A DNA stretch of 64,000 bases from Aquila chrysaetos chrysaetos (lineage: Eukaryota; Chordata; Aves; Accipitriformes; Accipitridae): NCBI RefSeq assembly GCF_900496995.4, contig NC_044004.1, positions 83,583,538 to 83,647,537 on the forward strand, in the 5' to 3' direction. The notes below the pieces were generated by a model that worked only from the letters and a program-made list of their open reading frames with translations, ran no database searches and was not told the origin of the DNA. Positions 49,290-59,793 of this stretch are shown here, piece by piece. The translations under genes and the position numbers were made by a program. How positions within the stretch are numbered: position 1 is the stretch's first letter; every line of letters starts with the position of its first letter.

Positions 49290-51590
49290 GGCGCCCGGTG
49301 GGAGCCCAAACAGGCGGGGCTGGGGTTCTGCTTCGAGCCCCCGAAGGCGGGATGGGCGCCCGGTGGCTGAGCCCTAAAACTGGCCGAGGGAGCCCGGCTG
49401 TGAGTCCCCACAACACGGGGCCTTGGCTCTGCTTCTTTGCTGTAAGTGGGGCCCGGTAAGCCTGGTTTCAAGCCCCCAGAACGCATGACTTGGTTTCGGT
49501 TTCTAAGCCCCAACCCTGGCTGTCTGGGCCCCAAAACACAGCACTTGGTCTCTCTCTGGGAGCCCAGAAAGTGGCTCCCTGACCCATGCTCCAAGACCCT
49601 GACCCACAGGAATTAAGTTCTCTTCCTCAGCTCTAACACTGGCCACATGAGCCTGGTTTCCAGGCCCCCAAAACACAGCACCTGGTCACTGTCTCTGAGC
49701 ACTAAAATGCAGGACTTGGGCTCTCAGCTCTAACACTGGCCATATGAGCCCAGTTTCAAGCCCCAAACACACAGCACTTGGTCTCAGTTTCCAGCCCCTG
49801 AAACACAGTACTTAGTCTCTCTTTGTTAGCCCCAAAACTGGCTTGGTGACCCTGGTTCGAAGACCCTAGAATGCAGGACTTAGTCTCTGTTTCTGAGCTC
49901 TGAGCCTGCTGTTAGGACCCCAAAGTGAAGGACTTAGTCTCTGTTTCTGAGCTCTGAGCCTGGTGTTAGGACCCCAAAGTGAAGGACTTAGTCTCTGTTT
50001 CTGAGCCCCCAAACTGGCCAAATGAGCCTGGTTCCAGGACCCAAAAACGCAGGACTTAGTATCTGTTTCCTAGCTGAGCCTGGTGTCACACCCCACATGT
50101 GCAGGATAAGTCTCTGTTTCTGAGCCCAAAGAAAGACAGTTTTCAGCCCCCCCGCCAAAACACAGCACTTAGTGTCTCTCTGTGAGCCCCCAAACTAGCC
50201 AAATGAGCCTGGCTCCAGGACCCCAAAACGTAGGACTTAGTCTGTTTCTGCGCTCTGAACCTGGCCAGATGAGCCTGGTGTCAGGGCCCCAAAACGCAGG
50301 ACTGACTTAGTCTCTGTTTCTGAGCTGAGCCTGGTGTCACATCCCATATGTGCAGGGTAAGTCGCTGTTTCTGAGCCCAAAGAAAGACACAGCACTTGGT
50401 TTCCAGCCCCCCAAAATGCAGCACTCTTAGTCTCTCTTTGTGAGCCCAAGACCTGGCCTAGTGACCCTGGTGTCAGGACCCCAAAATGCAGGACTTTGTT
50501 TCCGAGCTCCAAAATTGGCCACATGAGCCTGGTGTCATGATTCCAAAATGGAGGAGGACACAGTCTCTGAGCTGAGCCTGGTGTTGAGACCCAAACATGC
50601 AGGACACAGTCTGTTTCTGAGCCCAAACATGCAGGACTTGGTCTCAGTTTCTCAGCTCTAACACTGACCAGGTGAGGCTGGTTTCCAGCCGCCCCAAACA
50701 CAGCACTTGGTCCCCCGTTGTGAGCCCCAAAACTGGCTTAGTGACCCTGGTGTCAGGACCCCAAAACGCAGGACTTTTAGTCTCTGTTTCTGAGCTCTGA
50801 ACCTGGCCAGATGAGCCTGGTGTCAGGACTCCAAAACACAGGACTGACTTAGTCTCTCTTTCTGAGCCCAAACACACAAGACTTGGTCTCAATTTCCAGC
50901 CCCCTGAATGCAGCACTTAGTCTTGGTTTGTGAGTCCCAAAACTGCCTTAGTGACCCTGGTTGTCAGGACCCCCAAAATGCAGGACTTTTGGTTTCTGTT
51001 TCTGAGCCCCCAAAATGGCCAAATGAGCCCGGTGTCACGATTCCAAAACGCAGGACTTGGTCTTTGTTTCTGAGCCCAAAAATGGAGGACTTCATCTCGG
51101 TTTCTCAGCTCTAACACTGACCAGATGAGCCTGGTTTCCAGCCCCCCAAAACACAGCACTGTTCCCCCTTTGTGAGCCCCAAAACTCACCTAGTGACCCT
51201 GGTATTAGGACCCCAAAACGCAGGGCTCGGACTCTGTTTCTGAGCCCCCAACTTGGCCAAATGTGCAGGACTCGGAGTCTGAGCCCTGAACCTGGCCAAG
51301 TGACCCCGGTTTCAAGCCCCAAACACACAGCACTTGCTCTCAGTTTCCAGCCCCCCAAACGCAGCCCTCGGTCCCCCTTCCGGAGCCCCAAAACCAGCTC
51401 AGTGACCCTGGTGTCGAGCCCCCAGGTGCAGGACTGGGCTCCATTTCTCAGCTCTGGCCCTGACCCACTGAGCCCCCCCAGCGCAGGACCTGGGCTCTCT
51501 TTCAGAGCCCCCAAACCGGCCCGCCGACCCTGGCATCGAGCCCCCCAAGCACGGGAACCGGGCTCCATCTCGGCGCCGGGCCGGGACCCC
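49290..51590. repeat. 2.3-kb tandem array, basic unit about 54-70 bp
   Basis: Some 30 diverged copies of a unit combine 'gcaggacttagtctctgttt' , 'ctgagc(t)cc', 'aaactggccaaatgagcc' and 'tggtgtcaggaccccaaaac'. Several periods are nested: near-perfect 54-bp steps at 49875, 49929 and 49983; a repeat offset of about 250 bp (50073 versus 50323, marked by 'cccaaagaaagaca'); and an offset of about 540 bp (50226 versus 50766). Units at both ends are more GC-rich and degenerate. Minus-strand open frames of up to about 158 codons recur with ETKS and TPGS motifs. The unit length is not a multiple of three and frames keep breaking, so I do not regard it as coding. Confidence 0.92.
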
Positions 51591-52000
51591 GCAGCGGCCG
51601 CTGGCGCGGCCCGGGAGCGCGGGAATGGCTCTCGGGCCCGGCTCCGGCTCCGCTGAGCCTCGGGCCCGCCGCGGGCCCGGCCTGGAGGCCCGAACCCGGT
51701 TCGCGGCGCCGGGAGCAGAACGGAACGGGCCGGGGGCGAGAACGGGAGCGAGGGGCTGCGGCCCTCGGGGCTTTATGCCCCGGCAGCCGCGGGCCCCGCC
51801 CCGCGCCCCGCCCCCTCCATTGAGAGACCTGGGCCGCCCCCTCCTTTAATGGGACCGCCCCGCCCCCTCCATTCAATGACCGGGGCCCGCCCCCGCCATT
51901 CACGCACCCGGCCCCGCCCGCCGGGGCCGCCCCGGGTCCCGCCGCCCGCCCGCTCGGCCCCCGGCCCGTGGCCCCAGTGCAGCGCCGCAGAGCTGCGACG
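51591..52000. promoter_or_regulatory. CpG island with repeated GC boxes
   Basis: Dense GC boxes occur in a loose repeat of CCCCGCCCCCTCCATT-like units (51797-51905) with CAATG spacers, inside a CpG island that extends toward 52.6 kb. It shares sequence with 48.3-48.4 kb on the other side of the tandem array. It is probably a promoter of unknown direction, and no start site or exon is assignable. Confidence 0.4.
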
Positions 52001-54318
52001 CCTTCCTCCCCCCGGGGAAGAAGAGGAGGTTCCCCGGTGCCTGCGGAGACTCAGATCGGCCCGGCCCGGCCGGGGAACACGCGTCCGTCCCGGCTGACGC
52101 CAGCCGGCCCTTCCCTTGCGGTGCCAGGAATCCGCCTTTCCCAGAAGCCCGTCCTGCCCGCCGCCCCCAGGGGCCGGGGCCGGGCAGAGAGGCGCCGCCG
52201 GCCGCTGGGGTCACCCTCCTCATCCTCACCTCCACTTCTCCCTCCTTCCCCTCGCTCCGGAGGCAGAGCGCGCAAAGCCGGGGCGCGGGGGAGGAACGCC
52301 GACTCCGAAACAAGACAGCGAGACTGGTTTTCGCATCGGTTTCACTCCGTTCTTCCCATTCAAACTCAGCCGTAGCACTCGGGGGAGCCTCTCTCCGCGC
52401 CGTGCGGCCCCCGGATTTTCCACAGGCACGGCCGAAACGCGCTTCCCGGGAGAAACCGCTTCGCTTCAGCCTGAGGCTGGCGAGACCCGTCCCGCCGGTG
52501 CAGCCGCTGGCCGGGGGGAAGGGGAACTGGAGCCCGGGGAGAGGCCGCTTTGGCCCTCGGGCGAACCCCCGGAGCGGGACCGCGAACCCCTGGCTGTTCG
52601 TTTCGGGGAGGAACACGGCTGCTCCCGGCATCAGCAGAGCCCCGGGGCAGGACTTGAGCACGTCTGCTGTTCCCCGCACTGATTTATGGCCGCTCAATCG
52701 CGTTTCAGACCCACCCGAACACGTGGCACCGTTGGGATCCCAGCTACCAGGAGCGGTCCCTTCCCAGTGGGAAGGGCGACGGGACGTTCCGAAGCCCGGC
52801 CCGTGAAGGGGCGGTGGTGGCACAGGAGCTCCGCCAGCCCCCCCACGAGCGGGGCCGCGGGCACTGACCCCCCCGGGTGCCCCGGTCCCCCGGCCGCGGC
52901 GGCCCCACGGTCCCTCCGGAGCAGGGCCACGAGCTGCCGCGTGCCTCGCCGTCGGCGACCCGCGAGAGGCGACGAGCGCTTCGTCCCCGTCGTCCCTCAC
53001 GCCGGCGCTTTCCCGCTCGGGGACCGTCTCGCCGGCGCTGCCGTCCCCCAGCGCTGCTCTTAACGGCGACGCCGGCGGCAGCCCCGCGCCCGTAGCCCGC
53101 GTCGAGCAGAGCGAGGTCTCCCGCGTTCAACCCCACTAAAGCCCTTCGTGACGCCCCGCGTCCCGCCTGCGGTCCCCCCGCGTCCTACCTGGTGCTGCTC
53201 CGTCGGGGCGGCGGCGAAGGTCGGGGGTTGCGGGGGCCGGCACCGACGAGGACAGGGATAAAAAAGCAGATGCCGGGCTCTCCCCCCTGCCCCGGCAGGG
53301 CAGGGAGATCACGGGGGGCTCTTGCCCCCCTTTAGCCCTTTGTGCCGCAAACCCCGGCGTCCGGCTTGCGGGCAAACAGAGTGGGAGGGGTTCTCCTTTA
53401 CCTTTGGACGCACCGACCTGAATTATTTGGGCAGCTACGCTACGCCCCGCGACTTGATGCAGCGGCCGAAGCCCTCGCGGGGGGCCGGCTGCCGCCCCAG
53501 GCCGCTTCGCTGGCAGGGAAAGCCGTCCCGCTGCTTCCCGGGAGAAGCCGCGCTCGACCCGTCGGCGACAGCATCGTCACCAAACCCAGGAACGCCACGC
53601 AAGCTTTTTTCGGTAAAACGTGGCTGCGGAGAGCCCAGAGCAGCCAGACCGGGTACAAACGCAACCCGGGCAGCAAGTCGGGTCGCCGGCTCCGGTAAGG
53701 ACCGACACGCGGCACGGCGGCCCCGTCTCCAGCCCCGTCCCGTCGCAGACGCCACCGGCCGCGGGCACAGACCAGTGCCCGGCTCTTCGTTTCCAGTTTG
53801 CGGGGCAGCTCCCCGCAGCGCTGCCCTCCCCGTGCCAGCCCGTCCCAGCTCAGCTGCCCAGCGCCATCGCGTTGGCTTTTTCGTTTCCCGGGGGAGAGAG
53901 GAGAGAAATGAACAGATTTCCCGGGAAGACGGCCGAGGTTGGGAGGCAGAGGCCGATGCGCGGCCCCGGTTCTCTCGCGGCAGCAGCTCGGTCAGACGGC
54001 CGCAGCCAGCCGAGAGGGGCCGTTCGCTTTGCCGGTGGTCTTCATAGATGGCCTACGTCCGTACAGCTAACGAACGTACCCGGCACGAGCACGGGGACCC
54101 CCACAGCCCTCGCTGGGGACCGGCCACCCCCGCGGCCGAGAGCTGCCGGGGCTTCGGGCACCCCAGGACCGGGGAGGGCGGCAGAAAAGCCCAGACCCCA
54201 ACCACGGCTTCCCCGCAGCCCCTGACCCCCTCCCTGTGCCCACCCCCAGCCAAGCCCACCCCAGGTGCGGGTCCTTTCTCATCGGCCGAGTGCCCACAGC
54301 TGTGGGGCTGCACCGGCA
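52001..54318. other. GC-rich DNA, no assignable gene
   Basis: Several frames of 100-370 codons are open on both strands, none resembling a known protein. Isolated splice-like signals exist: a minus-strand CACCAG|GTAGGA donor near 53190 and a plus-strand CTCCG|GTAAGG at 53694. They cannot be chained into a model. 'gataaaaaag' at about 53258 is TATA-like. This region may hold exons of fast-evolving or short genes that I cannot recognise. Confidence 0.4.
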
Positions 54319-54595
54319 AGAGGCTGGGGACAAAACAGGGGAAAAATGAGGGGGAAAAAGAGAGGAAAAGAAAGAGGGAAAAAAGGAAAAAAAACCAGAA
54401 AAAACATATTTAGAAAGAGAAAAAAAGGGGGAAAAACAGGAAAAAGAAAAAAGGAAAAAGCAGAAAAAACTAGATAAAAAAGGAGAAAAAAGAGGATGAT
54501 AAAAAAGGAAAGGAACCCCAGCAATAAGGAAAAGAGGAAAAAGAGTAAAGTAAAAAGCACAAAAATAAAAAGCAGAGGTGCAAAAGACGTGAAAT
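54319..54595 (+). repeat. Polypurine tract, about 275 bp
   Basis: The + strand is almost only A and G (GGAAAAA/AAAGAGG-type blocks) with very few pyrimidines. It can form triplex or H-DNA and gives spurious Phe/Leu-rich minus-strand frames. It starts directly after CpG-rich sequence. Confidence 0.92.
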
Positions 54596-54949
54596 GAACC
54601 ACATTCCCCCCCCCAGCCCCACCCAATGGGGAAAAGCCCCGAGGCAGCAAAACTGACCCTGCAAAGCCCCCACCTAAAAACAAAATAAAAAAAACCCCAA
54701 ACCAAACCAAAGCCCCTTCAACCTGCCCATGCCAAACAACTCAGAAAACCAGCAGGAAAATAGACTGACCTGCTGAAAAAGGGAAAAAGGACAAAGCCTG
54801 GCAAAAACTGGCCCCCAAGCCCCCCAAACCAAGGCAGGGCAGCCCTGGCCGGGGTCCCCCCTGCATCGCCCCGGGGTCGCTCCGGGTGCCCCCCCCACCC
54901 CCGGCTGCTTTTAGGGCCAGAGAGCGGGGCAGGGTCTCGGGGCCTCTCC
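54596..54949. other. A/C-rich low-complexity stretch
   Basis: CCCCAAACCAAACC-like sequence grading into GC-rich DNA. No gene or element is recognised. Confidence 0.5.
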
Positions 54950-55527
54950 TGGTTTTGGCTGGGATAGAGTTAGGGTCTTCCCAGTAGCTGGTGCAGTGCT
55001 GTGATTTGAGTTCAGTAGGAGAAGAATGTTGATAACGCTGACGGTTTCAGTTGTTGCTCAGTAGTGTTTAGGCTGAAGTCAAGGATTTTTCAGCTTCTCA
55101 AGCCCAGCCAACGAGAAGGCTGGAGGGGCACAAGAAGTTGGGAGGGGACACAGCCAGGGCAGCTGACCCAAATTGGCCATCAGGGTACTCCATACCATGT
55201 GGTGTCATGTCCAGTATAGAAATTGGGGGGGAGTGGGGGCAGGGGGAATCACTGCTCGGGGACTAACTGGGCATCGATCGGCGGGTGGTGAGTAATTGCA
55301 CTACACATCATTTGTATATTCCAATTATTTTATTATTACTGCTGTCATTTTATTAGTGTTATCATCATTATTAGTTTCTTCTTTTCTGTTCTATTAAACC
55401 GTTCTTATCTCAACCCACGGGTTTTACTTCTTTTCCCGATTTTCTCCCCCATCCCACTGGGTGGGGGGGGGGGAGTGAGTGAGCGGCTGCGTGGTGCTTA
55501 GTTGCCGGCTGGGGTTAAACCACGACA
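54950..55527 (+). mobile_element. Solo LTR of an avian endogenous retrovirus
   Basis: The 578-bp element starts TGGTTTTGGCTGGGATAGAG and ends GGGGTTAAACCACGACA, so it has TG...CA termini. I recognise the body as a high-copy ERV LTR of neoavian birds: 'aagtcaaggatttttcagct', 'cagccaacgagaaggctgga', 'ggagggg acacagccagg' and the 'ggttttac' plus 'cccatcccact' 3' part. A TATA-like 'gtccagtatagaaattggg' lies near 55210 and ATTAAA at about 55393 is the likely poly(A) signal. No internal viral genes flank it, so it is a solo LTR left by LTR-LTR recombination. The flanking bases (CTCTCC before, GTGCCT after) show no clear target-site duplication. Confidence 0.9.
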
Positions 55528-55607
55528 GTGCCTCAGGCTGCCACCCCGCTTGGGTGCGTCTTTGGCCATTTATTTTTTATTTTTAACATATAAACAAGAA
55601 GGCAAAG

Positions 55608-55680
55608 GTTGGGGGACATTGCTGAGTTGGGGGACATCGCTGAGTTGGGGGACATCGCTGCAATGGGGGGGCATCGCCGC
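55608..55680 (+). repeat. 18-bp tandem repeat, four copies
   Basis: The unit is 'gttgggggacatcgctga'. The first three copies are near-perfect and the fourth is diverged. The period is six codons, so a frame reading through gives GDIAEL repeats (about 55609-55803), but nothing else supports translation. Confidence 0.9.
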
Positions 55681-56394
55681 CAGCCTTCTCCCCCGGCCGT
55701 AGGCACGTGCTGTCACCCCGCAGCCCCCGCAGCGGGGCAGGACGGGGACTTCAGCCCCTTCTGCCCGCCCGGAGCCCCTCTGGCCAAGCCTGGCCCCTCA
55801 TGAAAAGCAGGCAGGATGGGGCACCTACTGATGATGAATTACACGTCAAACAACAGAAGAAAACCCCTTTTCCCACAGCCTTTGTCCACAGGCGATGACG
55901 CCCCAAGCGCTGCAGCACCTTTCCTGGGTTCCCTTTCCCCGTGTGTCACGGTGGCGGGAGGGGGTCTTGTTTTTCAAACGATCTGTCGCCAAGTCCGCTG
56001 GCTGCCCCAGCTTCAAAAACGGGCTGGGTTTGTTCAGACTGGTCCCTTCACCTGGGGTGGCACAAGCGAGGGGCATGATCCGTGCAGGGCGGCGCTAAAT
56101 CCCTCGGAAACGCGGATTTCTTTCAGCACCCTTCCCATCTGTATTGAAACAAAAGTACCAAACCAACTCAACACCCAACCACCCCCCCAGGTCGTTCAGC
56201 AGTGGGGGGGCAGGGTGTGCAAATGTGGGGTACAATACAGGGGGTACCCCTGCCTGCCCGGTCCCCGCACCCCCCCCCAGCCACCCGCCGTCCCCCAGTC
56301 CCCATCCTGGGGGAGAAGCCGGGACGTGGCGGGGGGGCTTTGCCGGAGCCTTCTGGGGTTGGGGGGGGCGGTTCTCCTTCTCCTATCCTCTGGG

Positions 56395-56731
56395 CTAAAG
56401 GCCTGTGTAAAACGTTTCTGCAAGAGGCCCCTCCCGGTGCAGCATCGTCCCACCGAAACCCAGGGCACGCCGTGGGGAAAGGCAGTTCTGACGCTTGCCA
56501 AAACCACAGGAATTCCTCCAGCGCGGTGGAGCACGCGGGGGCTGCCCAGGACACAAGAGCTTTTGGGATACCAGCTGGCCGAGGCAGGACTTTGGGCTGT
56601 TATCCCCATGGAGATGGGCTTGGGGGGGGGGCGAGGAGCCCCCCAGGCCTGTGGCTGCCAGCCAGGAGGATGCTGGCAGAGTAATTATGGTGCCGTCATC
56701 CTCCTCCTCCTCTGCGTCGGAGATCAGCGAC
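56395..56731 (-). CDS. Candidate second coding exon of an unidentified minus-strand gene
   Basis: On the minus strand a C-rich acceptor (TTACCCCCCCAG) is followed by a frame beginning SLISDAEEEEDDGTIITLPA. It stays open for about 112 codons to a TAG at 56395. The acidic start looks more like protein than the neighbouring frames. The segment joins in phase to the candidate first exon at 57010-57098: two leftover nucleotides there, one here, forming a glycine codon. The plus strand also has an open frame with a serine run (SSSSSSASEISDLGG) over the same bases, so strand choice is uncertain. No homology is recognised, and the C-terminal two thirds look like generic GC-rich translation. Confidence 0.25.
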
Positions 56732-56975
56732 CTGGGGGGGTAATGCAGCTGCCCGTGAGTCCCCCGCCCCGCTCCCTCCTGCCTCTCCATCCCTCCTGGG
56801 GTGGCTGCCCACGACGGCTGGACCGGGGTCCCGTGCAATGACATCATTGCGTCGGGTGGTGATGCAAGGGGGCAGCCACCCACCCATCCATTGCTAAGGG
56901 AGAAGAACGAGGGGGTTTGCCCCGATAACCCACCCCAAGGCAGCTCTCCCACCGACAGCAGGATGGGGGACGGAG

Positions 56976-56994
56976 CCCCCCCCCCCCCCCCCCC
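56976..56994 (+). repeat. Homopolymer run of 19 C
   Basis: An uninterrupted cytosine tract; it reads as a G tract in the minus-strand candidate intron. Confidence 0.95.
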
Positions 56995-57009
56995 GTTTCT
57001 CCCCCAGAC

Positions 57010-57098
57010 CCCGGCCCGGGTGCCGGTGCTCGGCCCTCCCAAATTCCGCAGCTCAGCTCCGGCTCCGCCGCCGCCTCCGTGCCGCCGCCGTTCGGCAT
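57010..57098 (-). CDS. Candidate first coding exon of the same minus-strand gene
   Basis: The ATG at 57098-57096 has A at -3 (GTTAAAATGC), and an in-frame TAA lies seven codons upstream. The frame reads MPNGGGTEAAAEPELSCGIW and continues in a Gly/Ala/Pro-rich stretch to a weak donor, CCGGG|GTCTGG (57010/57009). The implied 278-bp intron holds a 19-nt G run 15-33 nt past the donor; G runs are known intronic splicing enhancers near weak donors. A splice acceptor-like CCTCTTCCTTTTGTAG lies about 40 nt upstream of the ATG, so a preceding untranslated exon is possible. No family is recognised. Confidence 0.25.
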
Positions 57099-57129
57099 TT
57101 TAACAGCTCCAGTCGTTTATTTCCTAATG

Positions 57130-57340
57130 GCAACCACCTACAAAAGGAAGAGGGCAACGTCACGCAATGCGGGCGCCCGGGTGCCGAGGACTGTATATAC
57201 CGCTGCCATATACATTACCCGCGTGCCCGCCGCGGGGGCCAGTTCCGCAGCAAAAGCCCATCGGGGTCCGCGTGAGGGTGAGACCAAACGTCTTCCCCTC
57301 GTGTGTTTTCCGCACGTTTCAACTCCGGCGCATTAAAATA
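57130..57340 (-). promoter_or_regulatory. Candidate promoter of the minus-strand gene
   Basis: This is a CpG-containing region at the right edge of the GC-rich domain. Two TATA-like elements read GTATATACAG and GTATATGG on the minus strand (57190-57213), and a CRE-like TGACGT lies at about 57155-57165. They sit 60-120 bp upstream of the candidate ATG at 57098. Confidence 0.3.
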
Positions 57341-58863
57341 CCTGACATAGGCACGTGTTGGGCTGCGTCAGACCTGAAAGGGGGGGGGCAGGGAGCTCTG
57401 GTTACCAATACAAGGTGGGATTTTAGGCAATTCAGCTCCCCAGATTTTCAGCTGAAAATAACTCCTGCTTCTCCTGCCCAGTTTTCTCAGCTGCCCTAGC
57501 AAACTTGAAGCCAAAGACAAATGCGCAGGCGTTTGGCCGCTCCAAGCAGACGAATACAGGGCTCATCTCTGGGGGGGGGCAGGTATAACTCCAAAAGGAA
57601 TTTTCAAAGCTAAACTTGAATATCTAACCCTGAATTTTTTTTTTTTTTTCCCCCAGGTGAACACCCAGACACCATATTGTTTTGAAAGACTGAAGAAGTA
57701 TCTACAGCGTTAGTTGCACTTTCGTCAAATACTGACAGCGCTTTCAGGCAGACTACGTACATCATTTTACACACTCAGGAGCCATCATACTCAGCAAGGG
57801 CGATGCTGGTTCTTCTTTAAACCGTTTATCCAAAGAAAGACAAATGGAGATGCTTTACTCAGTGTCTTCACAGCATCAGGAGTATTTTCAGGCCAGGTTC
57901 TTTTTAGTGTGTTTTGAGTGCTTTATAAAAGTAAATATTATTGGATAGTTTACAAGCAATATCCAGAAATATTTTTGTGGAAACTAACATGTTAGGGAGG
58001 AAATATGCACAGAATGCAGAGCAATTGCATTTTTATTGTTTAATATGAAAAGGAGATTTCTTCCAGTAGCATAGACTGTTCCAATTACATGTTGATTTTC
58101 TAATTCCTTATTTTCACCTGCAGGTGCCATGCCTTTCACACATAAAGAAGGAGAGAATGCCGCATCCACAGCCAAGATATGTTTACCAAAACACTATTAT
58201 CTCTGCTTCCAGAGTACTATGGAACATAAAGGTATTGGTACTTCATATTCGTAGCAGAGGGGAATAAACACGTCGTAATCACAGAGTAGTCACAGACTGC
58301 GGAGGTTGTGTCCTACGATGCCCTGACCCACGGCGCTCCAGGACATCTTGCTGCACTTCAAGGTAGGAATGACTTTATTGTGAAGAGGGAAACGTGCTAA
58401 TCCGCATTGCACAGAAATCCTCTCTCAACTGATGGGAACCAATTACTCGGTCACCAGCGCGGTTCTCTCATAGCTCATTTCAGCCCGACGGCTTGCTCCA
58501 GCGCCAGAGAGTTTCTGTACTCCTTCAAGATGAAGTTCAAATGTCTTGCTGTGCTACACGAGCGCTCTTGATTGCTTCCCTCCAGAGGGCACAGAACTGA
58601 TACAAAGGAGAAAGCAGCAGGCAGCCCGTCCTTTATCCCTCTCCTTTCCTCTTCTGTGTTCCAGCTTTGTCAATATCGCACCCGCTATGAACTCCGGTTT
58701 CCCGGAAAGGCCAGGAGCATCTCCCTTGCTGCTGGCAGCAGACAGGCGGTCTGCCACGCTCCATCTTCAGGGGAAACACGACCTCGTGGCTCCTCTCCGT
58801 TCTGCCCCACGTGCACACAAGCAAGCGAGCTTCAATAGGAATAGCACAGGATTAGTTGAAAAA
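57341..58863. other. Gene-free DNA, GC content falling
   Basis: GC content drops over the first few hundred bases. A T-tract plus CCCCCAG at 57636-57656 resembles a strong plus-strand acceptor, but no coherent exon follows. Frames of 70-126 codons are unconvincing. Confidence 0.5.
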
Positions 58864-58922
58864 AAAAAAATTGTTGTTGCCGTTTTGGAGCAGTACCAGC
58901 ATGACCCACCTCTGGCAGTGAC
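58864..58922. repeat. 59-bp direct repeat, copy 1
   Basis: After an A run, 'ttgttgttgccgttttggag' and the following bases to 58922 match 63949-64000 with two mismatches, in the same orientation, 5078 bp away. Confidence 0.9.
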
Positions 58923-59742
58923 CTGAAATCCTCTCGTCAGCTCAGAAAACGTGTCTAGGTAAAGGAGAGGAGAGCAGCTGCCTCCTGATTGACTGGCACA
59001 GAATGCCTCAGATACCCCTCCTCAAAAAGCAAAGCCCCAAAAGTTACGTGTTCTCGTCAAAAGGGTTGGAGCTGCTATCTGGACGCCCACGCGTGTACCA
59101 GGAAATCTTTGGATCACTGGAAACGCACTCCTTCCTTTCCCCCAATTTCGCTGCAACCCGCACTCTTCAATGGTAAGAGCAGGACGTCTGTTTTTAAAAA
59201 TCAAATTAAATATTTAATTCAAATGCACTTTTTCCAAGACGGTAAAGGTCATGCTATAGGAATAGCTTGAATCCGAATAGGGATTCGGAGGGGTGGCGGT
59301 GATGGGATGGCCTGCTTTGTGAACGTCTCGGAAAGGAAGGAATATTTGTTATATTCCAAGGCGCTTACTGTACAGCATCTTCTGGATCCAACTCGCCCGC
59401 TGCTGCGTGGGGCAGTACGAGGGGGTGGATGCGTGTAGATGCTCTTCGGAGCACGGCGGAAGCCTGAGGCGTAGGGGACGAGGGCATTCCAAGGAAAAAG
59501 TCCTGCTAGTCTGCTGGCAGAGCTGTCCCCCCCGGGGCACGAGCCTGGCTCTAACCCCTGCCACCACCGTCCATCGCCTCCTGGAAAACTAGGATTTTTT
59601 TTTTCCTCCTGGAAAATACACAGCTAGGGTCTAGTCTCAAATCAGAAGGAAGTATTGAAGTGCAGAGAGGGAGTGAGGCGGCAGGAAAACCAGTCTTCAC
59701 CCTCAATTCCTCCTCCTTCTGTATTCAGGATCCTGAAAGGAG

Positions 59743-59793
59743 CAGTTTTCACGCCTTTTTTTTTTTTTTTTTTTTTTCCAGTTTTCACGCCTT
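59743..59793 (-). repeat. Poly(T) tract flanked by 15-bp direct repeats
   Basis: 'cagttttcacgcctt' occurs at 59743-59757 and 59779-59793 with about 20 T between. This looks like a target-site duplication around a poly(A) tail in minus orientation, that is a minimal or almost fully truncated retroinsertion. Alternatively it is a slippage duplication. Confidence 0.75.

Noticed and set aside
47763-49370. 535-codon plus-strand open frame
   Set aside because: It begins in the CCACC repeat and runs through CpG-island DNA. It is Pro/Arg/Gly/Ala-rich without any domain, and the opposite strand is equally open.
48373-49594. Minus-strand frames of about 350 codons
   Set aside because: They overlap each other and the promoter units, show the same generic GC-rich composition and contain no recognisable motif.
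50237-51568. Minus-strand repetitive open frames in the tandem array (ETKS, TPGS motifs)
   Set aside because: The unit length is not a multiple of three, frames break repeatedly, and homologous units are read in different frames.
51900-54047. 366-codon minus and 241-codon plus frames
   Set aside because: There is no start or splice context linking them to a transcript, no homology, and both strands are open.
54067-54710. Phe/Leu-rich minus frames resembling membrane proteins
   Set aside because: They are translations of the polypurine tract; the hydrophobicity is a composition artefact.
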